A stretch of DNA of 32,129 nt, taken from the NCBI GenBank assembly GCA_021793015.1, contig JAJYTO010000013.1:1-32129 (forward strand). Reading direction: 5' to 3'. Source of the stretch: Bacillota bacterium (GTDB lineage Bacteria; Bacillota; Bacilli; Alicyclobacillales; SLC66). This document shows positions 16,462-25,316 of the stretch, piece after piece. The notes below the pieces were generated by a model. It saw only the letters and a list, made by a program, of their open reading frames with translations, was not told the DNA's origin and searched no databases. The first letter of the stretch is position 1, and each line of letters begins with the position of its first letter. The position numbers and the translations under genes were made by a program.

Positions 16462-19400
16462 TCAGTTGATAAGGACCGGACTGGACAAATTGGACAAGCA
16501 GTCCCTATACGCCGAAACGGATCGACTGGACGAGGCTGAATCTGCAGGAGCATTGGCACAGTACATGGGCGAGGTCGTGAAGGCGGCCCTTTCCGGTGTA
16601 AATCGCGGCAATGCGCTTCACGACCGCATCGACCTTTGCAACCGGATGATCCATCTGCTCGCAGAAAGGACAGGCGACCCACGTCTGCGCGACTATCTCA
16701 TTCACGCAGATGCACAACTCCTGCTCGCTTTGCTGAACAGGCGCGACACCGCCCAAGGTATCGTACGCGGCGCGGACATGGCCAAGATCCGGCCTGTCAC
16801 GTCCATTGCCCACAGTTCCCTGTTCACCGGCGCCCCGAGTGAACCGAGCATGGTGGTCGAGCTCAAGAGAGAAATCCTGACGAGCGATCGGATTGACATG
16901 CTGGTCTCCTTCATCAAATGGAGCGGACTGCGACTTCTGATGGACGAACTCCGTGAATTCGCGAAGTCGCGTCCCCTGCGCATCATCACCACTCCCTACA
17001 TGGGCGCGACTGACATCAAGGCAATCGACGAGTTGCATGGTCTTCCGAACACGTCCATTCGCATTTCCTACGATACCGGCCGCACCCGCCTTCACGCCAA
17101 GACTTACATCTTTCATCGGATCACGGGTTTTTCGACCGCCTATGTGGGATCGTCCAACCTGTCCAATGCAGCGCTCTCCAGCGGACTGGAATGGAACGTC
17201 AAGGTCACAGCCAAAGATCTGCCGGAGACGTTCGACAAGATCGAGAAGACATTTGACAGCTACTGGCACGACGAACAGTTCACTGCGTATGGCGACGCCC
17301 AGCGGCCATTGCTTGTACATGCACTGCGGGCGGAGAACCGTCAGGGCGAGAATGCTGCAGGTTTCACGTTCGATATCACGCCATACGGATATCAGAAAGA
17401 GATCCTTGAGGCGCTGGACGCCGAGCGGCGCATCCGCGGACATCATCGCAACCTGATCGTAGCCGCTACGGGTACTGGCAAGACGGTCATCTCGGCATTC
17501 GACTACAGGAGGTTCTGCGAAACGCACCGCTCCAGTGCCAACCGCCTCCTGTTTGTAGCGCATCGCGAGGAAATACTGACGCAGAGTCGCGACTGTTTCC
17601 GCACCGTCCTGCGCGACCAGAACTTCGGCGAACTGTTTGTCGGCGGTCACGAACCATCCAGTCTCGACCACCTGTTCGTCTCGATCCAGATGATGAACGC
17701 GCGGGACTTCACCGCCGCCACATCGCCAAAGCACTTTGACTTCATCATCGTCGACGAATTCCATCACGCCGCAGCGGACACGTACCAGAAGCTACTCGCC
17801 TACTACCAGCCGTCCGTACTGCTTGGCTTGACCGCCACACCCGAACGCCTGGATGCTAGAGACGTAACCGGGTACTTTGACGGACGCATCACCGCGGAGA
17901 TTCGCCTGCCGGAGGCGATCGACAGGAACCTGCTTGCCCCTTTTCAATATTTCGGCGTGTCGGATAGCGTCGACCTGCGCAACCTGACGTGGCGACGGGG
18001 CGGCTACGACGCAGGCGAACTGAGCCATCTCTATACGGGCAATCGGCAGCGCGCCGACCTGGTGCTGCGTTCGCTCCACCGCTACGTCTCTGACCTCTGT
18101 GCCGTCATTGGCCTCGGCTTTTGTGCGTCCATCAAACACGCGGAATTCATGGCCGCCTTCATGAACCGGCATGGCATCCCATCCCGGGCGCTTCATGCCG
18201 GATCGCCTGCCGCAGAGAGAGTAACCGCAAGACAGGCGCTGGCGCGCGGAGATCTGAAGTTCATTTTCGTCGTCGATCTGTACAACGAGGGGATTGACAT
18301 CCCTGAGATCAACACGATTCTCTTCCTGCGCCCCACCGCGAGTCTGACGGTCTTCCTGCAGCAACTCGGCCGGGGCCTGCGCCATGCCGCGGGAAAGGAC
18401 TGCCTTACAGTCCTCGATTTCATCGGCCAGTCCCACCGCAAATACCGCTTTGAAGAGAAACTGGCCGCGCTTCTGGAACGCTCCCGGCGCAGATCACTCC
18501 TCGCCGAGGTCAGAGACGGATTCCTGAACGTTCCCCGCGCCTGTCACATCCAATTGGAAAGACAGGCGCGGGAATACGTGCTCGAGAACATCCGGCACGC
18601 GATCGGTTCGCGTCAGGGGATTATCGAGCGCGTTCGCACGTTTGCAGAGGATACAGGCGAGCCGATCACGATCGCCAATTTCGTCCGGTACTACCACATG
18701 ACGGCGAGAGATCTGTACCGCGGCGCGTCTCCCCTCAGTTTTGCGCGCCTGTGCGTGCAAGTCGGGGTTCGTGACAAATTTGCAGATCCAGATGAATCCG
18801 TCCTCGCCAGAGCCCTCTCCCGCATCAGCGCGATCAATTCCCGCCCCTGGATCGATTTTCTCCTGAACTGCCTAGAGGGACCGTCCATGTCAGGGCGTGA
18901 CGCATTCAGCCCGCTTGAGAGACAGATGCTTCTGATGTTCCACTACACGGTCTGGCAAAAACCGCTGAACCAGTGCGGCTTCGGCTCTATGTCCGAAACG
19001 GTGGAGTCGACGCGCAATAATCCTGTGCTCTGCGCCGAAATCTGTGAGATTCTGCGGTTGAACCTTCTGCAGATCGACTTCGTGGAGGAACCGGTTGAAC
19101 TGGGATACGAGAGCATCCTCAATCTTCACTGCAGCTACACGCGCGACCAGATCCTCGCCGCGCTCGGATTTTACACCGAAGACAGGATGCCGGCCATGCG
19201 CGAGGGCGTCAAGCGTCTTGAGGAGAAAAAACTCGACGTGTTTTTCATCACTCTGAACAAGTCCGACAAGGACTACTCTCCGACCACCATGTACCAGGAC
19301 TACGCGATCAGCGACGTACTGTTCCACTGGCAATCGCAAAGCACCACGCCCGCCGATTCGCCGACCGGACAGCGCTACATCCACCACAGGGAGACGGGTG

Positions 19401-19585
19401 ACCGCGTTCTCCTGTTTGTGCGCGAATGGAAATCCGACGGATCAGGATCGCTCCCCTACACCTTCCTTGGGACAGCGAGCTATGTGCAGCACAGCGGATC
19501 ACGACCCATGAACATCACCTGGCGCCTGCACCGCCCGATGCCTGCGTCCATGCTGCGCAAGGCCAATCAGCTTGTCGTCGGATGA
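16427..19585 (+). CDS. PLD-like domain + DEAD/DEAH (SF2) helicase + DUF3427 protein
   Basis: PLD-like RLHAKTYIFHRITGFSTAYVGSSNLSNAAL; Walker A AATGTGKTVISAFDY; IIVDEFHHAAADTY; helicase C FLQQLGRGLRHAAGKDCLTVLDFIG; C-terminal DYSPTTMYQDYAISDVLFHWQSQS (DUF3427-like). Start ATG 16427 preferred (SD GAGGGA). Confidence 0.9.
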   Translation: MLNPGLYEQVVNQLIRTGLDKLDKQSLYAETDRLDEAESAGALAQYMGEVVKAALSGVNRGNALHDRIDLCNRMIHLLAERTGDPRLRDYLIHADAQLLLALLNRRDTAQGIVRGADMAKIRPVTSIAHSSLFTGAPSEPSMVVELKREILTSDRIDMLVSFIKWSGLRLLMDELREFAKSRPLRIITTPYMGATDIKAIDELHGLPNTSIRISYDTGRTRLHAKTYIFHRITGFSTAYVGSSNLSNAALSSGLEWNVKVTAKDLPETFDKIEKTFDSYWHDEQFTAYGDAQRPLLVHALRAENRQGENAAGFTFDITPYGYQKEILEALDAERRIRGHHRNLIVAATGTGKTVISAFDYRRFCETHRSSANRLLFVAHREEILTQSRDCFRTVLRDQNFGELFVGGHEPSSLDHLFVSIQMMNARDFTAATSPKHFDFIIVDEFHHAAADTYQKLLAYYQPSVLLGLTATPERLDARDVTGYFDGRITAEIRLPEAIDRNLLAPFQYFGVSDSVDLRNLTWRRGGYDAGELSHLYTGNRQRADLVLRSLHRYVSDLCAVIGLGFCASIKHAEFMAAFMNRHGIPSRALHAGSPAAERVTARQALARGDLKFIFVVDLYNEGIDIPEINTILFLRPTASLTVFLQQLGRGLRHAAGKDCLTVLDFIGQSHRKYRFEEKLAALLERSRRRSLLAEVRDGFLNVPRACHIQLERQAREYVLENIRHAIGSRQGIIERVRTFAEDTGEPITIANFVRYYHMTARDLYRGASPLSFARLCVQVGVRDKFADPDESVLARALSRISAINSRPWIDFLLNCLEGPSMSGRDAFSPLERQMLLMFHYTVWQKPLNQCGFGSMSETVESTRNNPVLCAEICEILRLNLLQIDFVEEPVELGYESILNLHCSYTRDQILAALGFYTEDRMPAMREGVKRLEEKKLDVFFITLNKSDKDYSPTTMYQDYAISDVLFHWQSQSTTPADSPTGQRYIHHRETGDRVLLFVREWKSDGSGSLPYTFLGTASYVQHSGSRPMNITWRLHRPMPASMLRKANQLVVG

Positions 19586-19828
19586 CCCCTGCTCCTTAGA
19601 CGCTGGCGAAACTCCCGCACCTCATCAGATCTCCCGCCCCCAATGCAGACGGACACGTCACAGCGCCAACTCGCGCCTAAGAAAAACGGCGATGGCCATA
19701 ACGCGCAGGACCACGGTCAGGACCGCCCGTAAAACCGAAGCGGCGGAAAAACGCTCGTGACCATGAAGCAGGTTCTACGGATCGAACACGGTGAACAGGA
19801 ACAGAGGAAGACACAGCTCATGCCGGCC

Positions 19829-20320
19829 TTATCTGCGAAAGCGGGCAGACTTGGCGCGCGTGCGAAAGCGGCTGGCCGTTGAACTGCGATGATGACCGCC
19901 GCGCCAGAAGGCGACGACGCCCGCCGTCGCGAGGAGTCCTATCCAGAGAGCTATCGCAGGCCCGATCGTCTGCGATTCATAAGCGGGTTCAAACGTAATC
20001 GTCGTGGGCGTGTGCGCTTCAATGCTCACGAATTGGCCATCCGCCGCAAACGTCCTCGCGTCGCCGGGCAACAGCACCGATTGGTAGGCGTCATAGAACT
20101 TCATCTGCCCTGACGAGTCCGTCCCGCCATAACGCCAGTCTCCGAGCACACCCTGCCCAATCGTTGTTTGCCGCAAAAATGGGTTGGCCGTTTGAAACGG
20201 GTCGGCGGCGATAAACATCCACAGCAAAAAAGCCAGAATCGCCCCGCCCAGGAGCATTAAAGACAAATGTGGACGCGAACCGGCTTTTTTTACACGTTTC
20301 TGTTGCGGACGACGAAGCAT
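19829..20320 (-). CDS. Hypothetical protein with two predicted transmembrane segments
   Basis: Start MLRRPQQKRVKKAGSR with G-rich SD; hydrophobic LSLMLLGGAILAFLLWMFIA and IGPAIALWIGLLATAGVVAFW. Confidence 0.6.
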   Translation of the reverse strand: MLRRPQQKRVKKAGSRPHLSLMLLGGAILAFLLWMFIAADPFQTANPFLRQTTIGQGVLGDWRYGGTDSSGQMKFYDAYQSVLLPGDARTFAADGQFVSIEAHTPTTITFEPAYESQTIGPAIALWIGLLATAGVVAFWRGGHHRSSTASRFRTRAKSARFRR

Positions 20321-20543
20321 TTTTCCCGCCCCCTGCCATTCATCAGAGACAGGCGCCACAGCGCGGCGCCTATGAATACTCTATGACAGGGGGCGGCCGC
20401 ATATCCTCTCCATTTGACATACCTATGGCCCTGCGACGCGACACACATTCGGTCCTTCATACCCTTGCGGCTAAAAATCGACGCCTCCGCAGTGACACGG
20501 AAGAATAGACGATTCGGGCCAGTCCGGACCTTGGAACAATCAA

Positions 20544-20801
20544 TCAGTCCTCGGCGCTGACCATTGCAGACAGACGTTCCACCGCCTGTTCTCCATCGCT
20601 TCCCACCGCGCGCAGTGTGACCACCGCGCCCCGTGGAATGACCAATGACATGACGCCCATAATGCTTTTGGCATTCACCGACTTGCCGTCTTTCTCCAGA
20701 ATCACATCACTGCTAAACTTGTTGGCCTCTTGCACAAACAGCGCTGCGGGCCGGGCTTGCAAGCCCGCCTTTAGATGAACCGTCACCGTACGTTCCGCCA
20801 T
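20544..20801 (-). CDS. crh: Catabolite repression HPr-like protein Crh
   Basis: MAERTVTVHLKAGLQARPAALFVQEANKFSSDVILEKDGKSVNAKSIMGVMSL; Gln at the HPr His15 position with Ser46 region retained. Adjacent to whiA-yvcK-rapZ as in Bacillus. SD AGGAGG. Confidence 0.92.
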   Translation of the reverse strand: MAERTVTVHLKAGLQARPAALFVQEANKFSSDVILEKDGKSVNAKSIMGVMSLVIPRGAVVTLRAVGSDGEQAVERLSAMVSAED

Positions 20802-20828
20802 GGATTGAAACCTCCTGTTCAACACTGT

Positions 20829-20957
20829 CTAGGGGACATGTGATAAACCAAATTTCGGCAGGCGCAGCGCGGTGCATATAGTGTTTGATTAAAGCCTCAA
20901 ACACTATATGTGAGATCATAGCGCCTGCTGTACGGACTTTATCACATGTCCCCCTAG
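20829..20957. mobile_element. Putative palindromic MITE/REP-like element with three nested inverted repeats
   Basis: Outer CTAGGGGACATGTGATAAA (20829-20847) / TTTATCACATGTCCCCCTAG (20938-20957); middle GCAGGCGC (20858-20865) / GCGCCTGC (20921-20928); inner CATATAGTGTTTGA (20875-20888) / TCAAACACTATATG (20897-20910). Confidence 0.7.
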
Positions 20958-21010
20958 GTCGCCCTTTGTTGTTTTCACATTATACCAAAACGGCCAGTTC
21001 CATGCTACGA

Positions 21011-21955
21011 TCAATCGGGAATCCCGCGTTCTGCACGAATCTTTTGAGCCATTTCGTCCAGTTTTCTAAGCCGATGATTGAGTCCAGACTTGCTCATGCG
21101 GTCGGAGAGCAATGCACACAGTTCCTGCAGTGTCACATCCGGATACTGCAAACGCTTCTCAGCCACTTCGCGCAATTTGAGCGGCAACTGCCCAAAGCCA
21201 ATCTCCTTCTCCAGCAATCGGATATTGTCCAACTGTCGAACCGCCGCCAGAATCGTCTTGTTAAGATTGGCCGTTTCGCAGTTGACGAGACGATTGACCT
21301 GATTGCGCATCCCTTTGACGATACGCACCTCTTCAAAATGCAGAAGCGCCTTGTGCGCCCCGATGATGCCCAGAAACTCGATAATCTTGTCGCCCTCTTT
21401 AATATACAGGATGTGGCCCTTCTTGCGCTCGATCATTTTCGCGTGCAAACGAAACGCCCGCAATATGCCAAGCAGGTCCGTCGCCTGTTCGGACGTCTTG
21501 TTCGTCAGTTCCAGATGGTACGAATGACTGTCCGGATCATTCACTGACCCGCCCGCCAGAAAAGCGCCGCGCATGTACGCCTTTTTGCAACAGGGAAGGG
21601 CCACCGTGTCCGGCGGTATGTGGCCGCCGATGTCTTCATCTTCTGTCCACACGCCCAGATTGCTCAGAAATCCCCGTGGATCATGGCGCATACGCACGAT
21701 GTACACGTTGTTTTTCTTGAGTCGCATCTTGCGCTGAACCAGCACCTCCAGGGGATGGCCTGCGCCAGCCTTCAGCAGCGTGTACATGCGACGGGCGATC
21801 GCAGCGTTTTCAGTGGCGAGTTCGAGCACCGGCGGCTCCATGTCATTGTTCAGTCTGCCGCTGTGCTGGACAAAGGCGGTCAACTCGGCCCGGTCGCAGC
21901 ACGGTTTCGCCGCCACCTGAGTCAATTCCTTTTTTGTTTGGGCAGCAAACGACAC
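21011..21955 (-). CDS. whiA: Sporulation/cell-division transcription factor WhiA
   Basis: MSFAAQTKKELTQV...CCKKAYMRGAFLAGGSVNDPDSHSYHLEL...LREVAEKRLQYPDVTLQELCALL...SKSGLNHRLRKLDEMA. Confidence 0.96.
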   Translation of the reverse strand: MSFAAQTKKELTQVAAKPCCDRAELTAFVQHSGRLNNDMEPPVLELATENAAIARRMYTLLKAGAGHPLEVLVQRKMRLKKNNVYIVRMRHDPRGFLSNLGVWTEDEDIGGHIPPDTVALPCCKKAYMRGAFLAGGSVNDPDSHSYHLELTNKTSEQATDLLGILRAFRLHAKMIERKKGHILYIKEGDKIIEFLGIIGAHKALLHFEEVRIVKGMRNQVNRLVNCETANLNKTILAAVRQLDNIRLLEKEIGFGQLPLKLREVAEKRLQYPDVTLQELCALLSDRMSKSGLNHRLRKLDEMAQKIRAERGIPD

Positions 21956-21992
21956 ACCGCATTCCTCCCCGTCTTCAGCCAGCCATCAGCGC

Positions 21993-23153
21993 TCATTTGC
22001 GCTTATGTTCCCGGCCGATCAGAGACAGCACCTGCATCGCGACCATATCCGCGTCGTGACGCGCATACATGGAGTAGTGCAAAAAGTTGCGGGCAATCAC
22101 GGTCAGTCCCAGCGCATGCAACTTCTCGACATCGGCGAGTACGGGATGCGACCCTTTCGATTCATACTGATCGATGACCGACTGCGGAATGGCCGCCGAG
22201 TTCACGATGATCATATCGAAAAAACGGGCGCCCACGTGATCGTAGATGGCTTTCACATGCTGCGACGCCGAATACCCGTCGGTCTCGCCAGGTTGGGTCA
22301 TGACGTTGCAGACGTAAATGGCCTTGGCGCGACTGTTCCTGATGGCGTCCGCAATCCCCGGAACCAGCAGATTGGGCAAAATGCTCGTGTACAGACTGCC
22401 CGGCCCGACCACGATCGCATCGGCCTCCGAGATCGCCGCGAGCACCTCTGGCAAGGGTTCGACATCGTGGGGAATGAGCTCCACTCTCTCAATATTCTTA
22501 TGGCTAAGCGGAATCTGCGATTCTCCTACCACTCGCGTGCCGTCGGAAAATGTGGCCGCAAGCGTAATGGCCCGCCTTGCCGCCGGAAGCACGCGGCCGC
22601 GCACCGCCAGAACGCGGCTGGTCTCCTTGACGGCCGTTTCAAAATCGCCCGTGATGTTGGTCATGGCGGCCAGAAAAAGATTTCCAAAACTATGGCCGCT
22701 AAGTTCCGAGCGCACATCGAAACGATACTGGAGCAATTCGGCCAACAGCGGTTCCGTATCAGCCAACGCGATGAGGCAATTGCGGATGTCGCCCGGCGGG
22801 GGCATGAACAGGTCAGAGCGCAGACGGCCTGAACTCCCCCCGTCATCGGCGACCGTCACAATCGCGGTAATCTCCGCGTCCAGTCCCTTGAGTCCCCGCA
22901 GCAGCACCGGCTGTCCCGTACCACCTCCGATGACGACAACGCGCGGTCTGCGGTCAAGTTTGATTTGCTGCAGTTTCTCTCTCGTGCGGTCGCGCACCCG
23001 CAGCAGAAGCAGGACTGCGCCGCCGATAACGACGCAAAAAAGGCCGATGATCCACCAACGCAGTGCGCCAGTCCGTCCCGCATAGTTACCGATCAACAGT
23101 CCGACGCCCAGTGCGAGCAGCAGCCAGGGCCACTGGCGGAAATGAGTTCTCAT
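21993..23153 (-). CDS. yvcK: YvcK/CofD-like gluconeogenesis factor with N-terminal membrane segments
   Basis: VVVIGGGTGQPVLLRGLKG...VADDGGSSGRLRSDL..PPPGDIRNCL...GPGSLYTSILPNLLV; N-terminal hydrophobic LLLALGVGLLIGNYAG and WWIIGLFCVVIGGAVLLLL. Confidence 0.93.
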   Translation of the reverse strand: MRTHFRQWPWLLLALGVGLLIGNYAGRTGALRWWIIGLFCVVIGGAVLLLLRVRDRTREKLQQIKLDRRPRVVVIGGGTGQPVLLRGLKGLDAEITAIVTVADDGGSSGRLRSDLFMPPPGDIRNCLIALADTEPLLAELLQYRFDVRSELSGHSFGNLFLAAMTNITGDFETAVKETSRVLAVRGRVLPAARRAITLAATFSDGTRVVGESQIPLSHKNIERVELIPHDVEPLPEVLAAISEADAIVVGPGSLYTSILPNLLVPGIADAIRNSRAKAIYVCNVMTQPGETDGYSASQHVKAIYDHVGARFFDMIIVNSAAIPQSVIDQYESKGSHPVLADVEKLHALGLTVIARNFLHYSMYARHDADMVAMQVLSLIGREHKRK

Positions 23154-24031
23154 CGCTCATCGTCCTTTCCCAGATCCCTATGTGCCACGGACACCGCAAA
23201 AGATCTCTGCAGATGTTCTCTGAGATTCTCCGCGATCGCCACTGAGCGGTGGCGGCCGCCTGTGCAGCCAACGGCCACCACGATCTGCTTCTTGCCTTCC
23301 TTCACGTATTGCGGCAACAGGAAATCGGTCAGATCAAACAATTTTTCCATAAATTTTTTTGTTGTGGGCCATTTCATCACATAATCGTAAACATCCGGAT
23401 CCCGCCCTGATCGAAAGCGCAATGTGTCGATATAGTATGGATTGGGCAAAAAACGCACATCAAACACCAGGTCCGCGTCGATGGGAATGCCATATTTGAA
23501 TCCAAAGGAGATCACGTTCACCGACAGGGTTTCCCCATCGTCCATTCCCCGGTACCGATTGGCGAGGATCTCCTTCAATTCGAGGGGCCGCAGACGGCTG
23601 GTGTTCAGCACCAAGTTCGCCCGGTTGCGCATGTCGGCGAGCATATCGCGCTCACGCGCTATGCCGTCGACGATGCGGCCGTGATCCGGCGCCAGTGGAT
23701 GCTTGCGGCGCGACGCCTTGTAGCGGCGGACCAATGTCTCATCGTCGGCCTCCAGAAAGATAATCTGGTACTCCAACTGATTTTGTTCTTCAAGATCCTT
23801 TAACGCGTCAAATAACGCGGAAAAAAACTCGCCTCCCCGCAAGTCGCAGACAAGAGCCACGCGCCTGACACTGCCGTCAGACTGGCGAACAAGCTCACTG
23901 AACTTGGGAATCAAGGCAGGCGGCAAGTTGTCCACGCAGAAAAAACCCATGTCTTCAAGACACTGCACCGCAACGGTTTTCCCAGCGCCTGACATGCCTG
24001 TGATGATCAACATTCGGATCGCCTGCGCCAT
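23150..24031 (-). CDS. rapZ: RNase adapter protein RapZ (YvcJ)
   Basis: RMLIITGMSGAGKTVAVQCLEDMGFFCVDNLPP...VGCTGGRHRSVAIAENL; 4-bp overlap with yvcK. Confidence 0.96.
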   Translation of the reverse strand: MAQAIRMLIITGMSGAGKTVAVQCLEDMGFFCVDNLPPALIPKFSELVRQSDGSVRRVALVCDLRGGEFFSALFDALKDLEEQNQLEYQIIFLEADDETLVRRYKASRRKHPLAPDHGRIVDGIARERDMLADMRNRANLVLNTSRLRPLELKEILANRYRGMDDGETLSVNVISFGFKYGIPIDADLVFDVRFLPNPYYIDTLRFRSGRDPDVYDYVMKWPTTKKFMEKLFDLTDFLLPQYVKEGKKQIVVAVGCTGGRHRSVAIAENLREHLQRSFAVSVAHRDLGKDDER

Positions 24032-24046
24032 GCGACACCTCTCCTC

Positions 24047-24982
24047 TCAGGGAAAGAGCGCGAGTTTGCTCGCGCCAACGACGCCGGCGTCGTTGCCCAG
24101 CGTTGCCGGAACGATTGTCACAACATCGGCCACGCGTCCAAGCGCATACCGGCCGAACGCTTCCCGCAGAGGCCGGAAGAGCGCCTCACCCGCACGGGCC
24201 ATGCCGCCGCCCACCACGATGATGACTGGATTGACAATATTGGCGCCGATCGCGAGTCCGCGTCCAAGATCTTCGACGGCCTTCGCGACCACGGCCTGCG
24301 CCACGCTGTCACCTCGCGAAGCCGCGGCAAACACATCCGCCGCGGTGAGGTTTGCCTTCTGCAATTCCGTTTTCTCTCCGCGTTCGATCCGTTCTGTCGC
24401 CAGCCGGACCACCCCTGTTGCAGACGCCACCGTTTCCAGACACCCCCGGTGACCACAATTGCACGCCGCCCCGTCCGGGTACATGACAATATGCCCGATC
24501 TCGCCCGCCATGTGACTTGCGCCGCGCAGAACCTGGCCATCAAGGATCACGCCGCCGCCGATGCCCGTGCCCAGAGTGATGCAAAGAGCGCTCTCGCACC
24601 CTTTTGCTGCGCCCGCAAACGCCTCGCCGAGAGCCGCTGCGTTGGCGTCATTCTCCATGTGGACGGGAAGCCCCAGGGCCTGCGCGAGCGGGTCGCGCAC
24701 ACGCACATTTTTCCACCCGATGTTGACCACTTCGACCGCAACACCCGCGTCTGTATCGATGAACCCGGGAATTCCGACACCCACTCCGGCGCAAGCGGCG
24801 GGCGCGATTCCCGTCCGTTCGATCAGGGATCGCACCAGTTCTTCCATGCGGCGCAAAATGTCATCGGGACCCCGTTCTGCATGCGTCGGTATCTCTTCCT
24901 TGACCACTATCGTTCCCTCTTCGTCAACGACTGCCCCTTTAATGAATGTGCCGCCCAAATCGATGCCAACCGCTGTACGCAA
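24047..24982 (-). CDS. ROK family glucokinase
   Basis: LRTAVGIDLGGTFIKGAVVDEEG...CNCGHRGCLETVAS. Likely TTG start at 24982 with GGGGGAG upstream; tracked ORF start (25117) runs through a palindrome. Confidence 0.92.
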   Translation of the reverse strand: MRTAVGIDLGGTFIKGAVVDEEGTIVVKEEIPTHAERGPDDILRRMEELVRSLIERTGIAPAACAGVGVGIPGFIDTDAGVAVEVVNIGWKNVRVRDPLAQALGLPVHMENDANAAALGEAFAGAAKGCESALCITLGTGIGGGVILDGQVLRGASHMAGEIGHIVMYPDGAACNCGHRGCLETVASATGVVRLATERIERGEKTELQKANLTAADVFAAASRGDSVAQAVVAKAVEDLGRGLAIGANIVNPVIIVVGGGMARAGEALFRPLREAFGRYALGRVADVVTIVPATLGNDAGVVGASKLALFP

Positions 24983-25027
24983 CGATGCTCCCCCTATTCC
25001 CGGAAATATTGATCGTCCCTGCCGGTC

Positions 25028-25097
25028 GGAGTCATATATTGTGCCCCTGCTCGAACACGTCTGCGCCAAACTCGCGACGGGCACAATATATGACTCC
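25028..25097. repeat. Palindromic element (19-bp perfect inverted repeats, 32-nt centre)
   Basis: GGAGTCATATATTGTGCCC (25028-25046) / GGGCACAATATATGACTCC (25079-25097). Confidence 0.9.
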
Positions 25098-25316
25098 TCC
25101 CTGAGCGGACCTTGCATCTGCGAAGATCATCGCAGCGCCTTTTTCTCATAATAAGCATTGTAACATGCGCAGAAAAAAAAGACGCGACGTGAGGCAATCG
25201 CCTACGCCACGCAGAAACAATCATCAAAAGGGGGTCAAATGTGCTACGGTCTCATCGTAAGCCAAGGAGATTGCATCCCCATTACATCAAGATGAAGATA
25301 TGATTACCGTTTTCTT

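Noticed and set aside
16505-17767. 420-aa minus-strand ORF
   Set aside because: Fully antisense to the helicase gene with recognisable PLD/helicase motifs; no independent domain signal.
24983-25117. N-terminal extension of the glucokinase ORF through the palindrome
   Set aside because: The canonical ROK start motif follows a TTG at 24982 with a G-rich SD; upstream codons are just the palindrome in frame.
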